DNA of 8,466 nucleotides. It comes from an uncultured Roseburia sp. GTDB lineage: Bacteria > Bacillota > Clostridia > Lachnospirales > Lachnospiraceae. Each line of letters begins with the position of its first letter. Position 1 is the stretch's first letter. The notes under the pieces are model-generated. The model did not search any database, had not been told where the DNA came from, and worked only from the letters and a program-made list of their open reading frames with translations. A program made the translations under genes and the position numbers. Of the stretch, positions 5,301-8,466 are shown piece after piece. The DNA lies in the NCBI GenBank assembly GCA_947384095.1, contig CANDFU010000058.1:1-8466 (forward strand), written 5' to 3'.

Positions 5301-8300
5301 GTTTGAAAGCTGGCTGGCAAGATCAGCAAGGTCCTGCGCCAGATCAGGAAGGCTCTTTTTATTTTCCTCAATCCGGTCATTATACGTCTTCCACGCGTCA
5401 CTTCCATATGTCGTTGTCCGGATAAGCTCATTCAGCGCCCGGTTCTGTTTTTCAACCATATCGATCTTAAGCGCCGTCTTATCAAGCTGCACATCCAGCC
5501 TGTCTGCAGATGCAAAACCGACAAAAGATTTCTGCAGATCTGAAAATGCAGCCTGCCTGTCAATCACCCTCTGGATGGCGTCTGTTTCCCTGTCATGGGA
5601 AGCTGCCACCTTGTCCGCGTATTCCGCCTGTGCCTTTAATCGTTCTGCTTCAAGCGAGCGGACATTGTCATAGCAGGCTTCCATCTTCATATACCACTGC
5701 TGATATTCCGTAATCTGATTTTTAAGCTTTTCATCCGTCACATCGTCAATGGACATCGCACCGCTCTGAATTTTTGCAATCCATTCATAGGACAGGCCGA
5801 TGGCGTCCAGTTTCTGCTGATAGACTGCGATCGCCTGACAGTTTGCATTGACCGCGCCTTCAATCTGCATAAGATACTGTGCATACTTTTCCTGCGCGGA
5901 ACCGATAAAGAACGTTTGTGAAAAAGCATCTGCAATCAGCTTTGTCTTTTCGGAGATCGTCTCGAGAAGACGATCAATCCAGTTATAGGTCTGCCCTGCC
6001 CGTTTTTCAGCAGACGCCGGTCCAGACTTTGCGCCCGGACCCTGTGATGCAGCTCTTCCGCTACTATTCTGCGCTCTTCCCCCGTAAAGGCTGAGTACAT
6101 TATCAATTTCTTCCTGCGCTTCCTTTCTGAAGGACTCATTGTCGTACTGTCCTTCAATATAGGTCTTATTTCTTCCCGTATGAATCCTTTTGTCATTCGG
6201 ATTCTTTACCTCTATTGGATTCCCGCCCTTCGCAGCCTGAAAGCGGGCGAGCGCGTCTGTCGACCCTCCCAGCATTTCTACAAGGAGTCTTATATTTTCA
6301 ATATCGCCGTCGGTAGTAAGCGTAACACCGTTTGCAAGTTCCTTTTGCAGCGCGTACCGAAGGATATAATTGGATGCGGCATCCGAGACAGCCCCTTCAC
6401 TGGCCAGTGCGATTATCTCCTGTGTTGTGGCGTCTGCAAGCTCGAAAGTCTTTTGTGCAGCAAGTTCCCTTGACACGGCAAGCTGCTGCATGACACTATT
6501 CTCTGCATTTTCAATGCCAAGTTCTGTTAATCCCTGCGCAATCAGCGCGGCATTCTGTTCATTTACCGTATCCAGTATACCGGTGTAATTGACATAAGCT
6601 GACAGGAGCGCATCTGTAACTTCTGTTACAGCCTCTGTATTCTGCCCCGCTTCCTGTAAACGAAGAATATAATCGTCGATATGATCAATTTCCTTGAACG
6701 CCTCACTGATGGACCGGTACTCATCCAGACCGATGCCCGCGCCTTCGTCAGAAAGCTTTGTATACGTCTGCTCCAGGAGACCTGTCTTTTCTTTCAGCAC
6801 CTCAAACCGGGCGACAATATCCGAAATTGACGGCGGCTGTATCTGAAAATCTCCCGTTTTCGTCTCTATTGTATCTGCGCGGCGCTTCATTTCCTCGATG
6901 AATACTTCTTCCAGCTTATCGGTATCACTATTTAAGAACAGTCCGCTGTCTTTTATGGCTGCAAAAAGTTTCTTATAACCTGTAACCTTTTCCGGAGTGA
7001 GCCCGCCTTCCTTTATCATCGCAAGCAATTCTTCCTCTGTTTTTTCAATTCCCTCCGTATTAAAAATATCTTCAATTGCCAGCGCATTCCACTCATTCTG
7101 GTTTGTATATTTATACAGGATTCTAAGGGTGTCGTAGATCGACTCATATGTATCGATTACTTCCTGGCCATCTGATGTGACGAAATTGTTTTCATCCCGG
7201 CTCTTGATTGCCTGCCTGTATTCATCCTCCAGCATAAGACGCATTTCCTGTAGGTCGGCAATATTATTATCAAGCCTGATGCCATAACTATCTGTCAGAT
7301 CTATATACCTTTGCATGTCACGCTCAATCCAGGCAGTGTCTTCTCCTGCATTTATTGCTTTCTGATACTTCTCCTGCGCTTCACGCAGCAATCCCTGCCA
7401 ATGCTCATAAAGGGCTATATCAGATGCTATGTCATTTTCTCCCTGAGGATCCCCGGCATTCCCTGTCGCATTCACATATGCCTGTTTTTCAGAAATATCA
7501 GACTCAGTAACGCCGGACTTCCCATATTTTTCCTCAAACAGCTCTACCGTCCTCTGCGCCACTTCCCTGGATTGTTTTTTGACGCGTCGTTCCTCTATGC
7601 TCTGCTGAATCTGAAGCTCTCTGCTGATGGCCTTTAACTCCTCAAGTTCTCCTTCTTCCGCATAAGTCAGATTTCCTTTTCTTTTTAATTCATCCAGCCT
7701 GTTTTCCTGCTCCGCAAGCCGGGAATTAATACTCTCAAGACTGGATTTTGCAGAATCAAATTCGGAAACAGCATTGTCAAGAGCCCGTGCGGCTTCTTCC
7801 TGCTTTCGCCTGTACCATGATACCGCCATGGAAATGGCAGATACCGCCATCCCGATTCCTGTTGCGATAACCCCGATCGGATTTGCAGCCCACGCCGCCC
7901 TGAGCGCGCCTCTGAGCGAGAATGCACCCTTTTCCACCTGCTTTTGCGCCTCAGAAAGTCCCAGCGCCGCAAGCTTTTGCTTTCCCTGTTCTTTCTCTAC
8001 TCCCATGCCGGATAAAATAAGGAGTCTCTGCTGTGTATCCAGTCCCTTTGCGGACAATACCAGCCTCAGCTGCTGATCTGACAGACCGGTACATGCCCTG
8101 CCGATCTTTTCTAAATTTTCATTGCTGTATCCTTTTCCAATCAGAGCCATAGCCGCCGTAAGCTGCGATGTATTTTTCACTACGGCGATAATGTCAGCGC
8201 CCATAGACACAAAAATCCTGGATATCCCCATCGCCGCAAGCCCCAGCAGCGAATCCTTCAGCAGGTCTGTCTTATCCAGAAACTGCACCAGCCCCGTAAC

Positions 8301-8443
8301 AGCTTCCATAATACCGGAATATAAGTCCTCTGAGATCATGTTTGTCGACAGTGATTCCAGCGCAGCCGTCAGTTCATTTGACTTTGCCTCGATCGAATTC
8401 TGATAAATTCCATAACGTTCCATGGCATGACCTGCAGAACCGG
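2319..8443 (-). CDS. Phage tail tape-measure protein, C-terminal ~2,040 residues (5' end missing)
   Basis: Tape-measure proteins line the tail tube of siphophages, fix its length and help DNA entry. Residues are numbered from the internal Met at 8423; the frame stays open upstream (GSAGHA-MERYGIYQNSIEAK) into the adapter, so the N-terminal part is lost. That opening is the usual tape-measure motif in which a 'GSA...Y..SI' segment follows the conserved N-terminal domain. Next come hydrophobic segments (about 57-82 and 181-203), coiled coils (207-300 and many later), a Gly/Ala/Ser linker (781-810), and tandem repeats (1043-1366). After more coil and an Ala/Ser/Glu/Lys linker (1764-1820) comes the typical C-terminal region: GFASGGIGEIV, GVALVRNREGFVKPEDV and, near the end, VHINLGGITMNGVNDPQTF. 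No M23 or transglycosylase domain is seen. The stop is TAA 2321-2319, and no tail gene follows it. Confidence 0.93.
4326..4811 (-). repeat. Tape-measure internal repeat, copy B (162 residues)
   Basis: Residues 1205-1366. The matching landmarks are ERYHAYLEKNETKNGLYEAKL, KAQQTAD, QSYVKAKKEIP and NYNAALAAD. Compared with copy A the centre is lysine/glycine-rich (GGKGKKQKKKIRS), possibly unstructured or nucleic-acid-contacting. A third, much more diverged unit may begin at residue ~1367 (YEKKQGVMAGKSGILSAKMD). Confidence 0.85.
4812..5297 (-). repeat. Tape-measure internal repeat, copy A (162 residues)
   Basis: Residues 1043-1204 of the tape-measure protein. Landmarks: EKYEAFLQKLDEKKELYDVKL, KAQQTAD, RRYIKAGRVIP and RYNAALAAD. 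Each landmark recurs 162 residues (486 nt) further along in copy B, which shows a tandem duplication with no net insertion or deletion. At DNA level, TCTGCCGTCTGCTGTGC is shared at exactly 486-nt offset. Confidence 0.85.
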
Positions 8444-8466
8444 AGATCGGAAGAGCGTCGTGTAGG
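8444..8466. other. Illumina adapter contamination at the contig end
   Basis: The last 23 bases start AGATCGGAAGAGC and continue GTCGTGTAGG. This is the start of the common Illumina TruSeq read-through adapter (the strand ending a fragment on the P5 side). It is untrimmed sequencing artefact, not organism DNA. The window is therefore probably a complete contig whose assembly ran off the end of a library insert. Confidence 0.97.

Noticed and set aside
4527..5306. A 259-codon open frame on the + strand inside the tape-measure gene
   Set aside because: It is antisense to a well-supported coding sequence. Its product is rich in Arg, Cys, Leu and Phe with no domain, as expected when helical, Glu/Lys/Ala-rich coding DNA is read backwards. 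It has no convincing start site.
1..8466. tRNA, rRNA, CRISPR array, intact insertion sequence or replication origin
   Set aside because: No cloverleaf, regularly spaced direct repeats, transposase or iteron cluster was seen on reading both strands.

Overview
The window looks like a whole metagenomic or draft-genome contig from a gut-type Firmicute (Clostridia, most likely Lachnospiraceae). This rests on three things: a serine-recombinase fragment of the kind common in clostridial mobile elements, an XRE regulator of the 'ADYLLGMTDE...SGLEEEE' type, and a siphophage tape-measure protein of Firmicutes style. The placement is inferred from family resemblance; there is no rRNA or other marker gene. 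The last 23 bases (8444-8466) are not biological: they match the Illumina TruSeq adapter. The real sequence therefore stops at 8443 and the large gene there is cut off at its 5' end.

Layout, left to right. (1) 2-193, + strand: the C-terminal piece of a large serine recombinase, GC-rich, losing family resemblance near position 100-150. (2) About 180-1259, + strand: a strikingly AT-rich three-gene cassette of small membrane-anchored proteins with its own promoter. Genes 1 and 3 share a C-terminal helix motif and flank a single-pass protein with a larger helical domain. (3) 1252-1482, - strand: a degraded small reading frame lying behind the regulator gene, apparently broken by a short duplication and by the edge of the AT-rich cassette. 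(4) 1483-2174: a divergent module with an XRE repressor (- strand), back-to-back promoters, a GTGTAT-N4-ATACAC operator, and an 86-residue unknown gene (+ strand). (5) 2213-2286: a GC-rich block of three tandem hairpins spaced exactly 16 nt apart, with a competing longer hairpin. (6) 2319-8443, - strand: the C-terminal 2,040 or so residues of a phage tail tape-measure protein, with a 162-residue internal tandem repeat.

How the parts work together: the divergent regulator module resembles a lysogeny or element-control switch, and the tape-measure gene belongs to a siphophage tail cluster. However, none of the genes that normally follow a tape measure (distal tail protein, tail-associated lysin or fibre) is present. 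Instead the tape measure runs convergently into the hairpin block and the 86-residue gene. The region is therefore either a rearranged or decayed prophage/mobile-element mosaic or a chimeric assembly joined at the hairpin block. I found no tRNA, rRNA, CRISPR array or intact insertion sequence, and no gene-free stretch longer than 300 bases.
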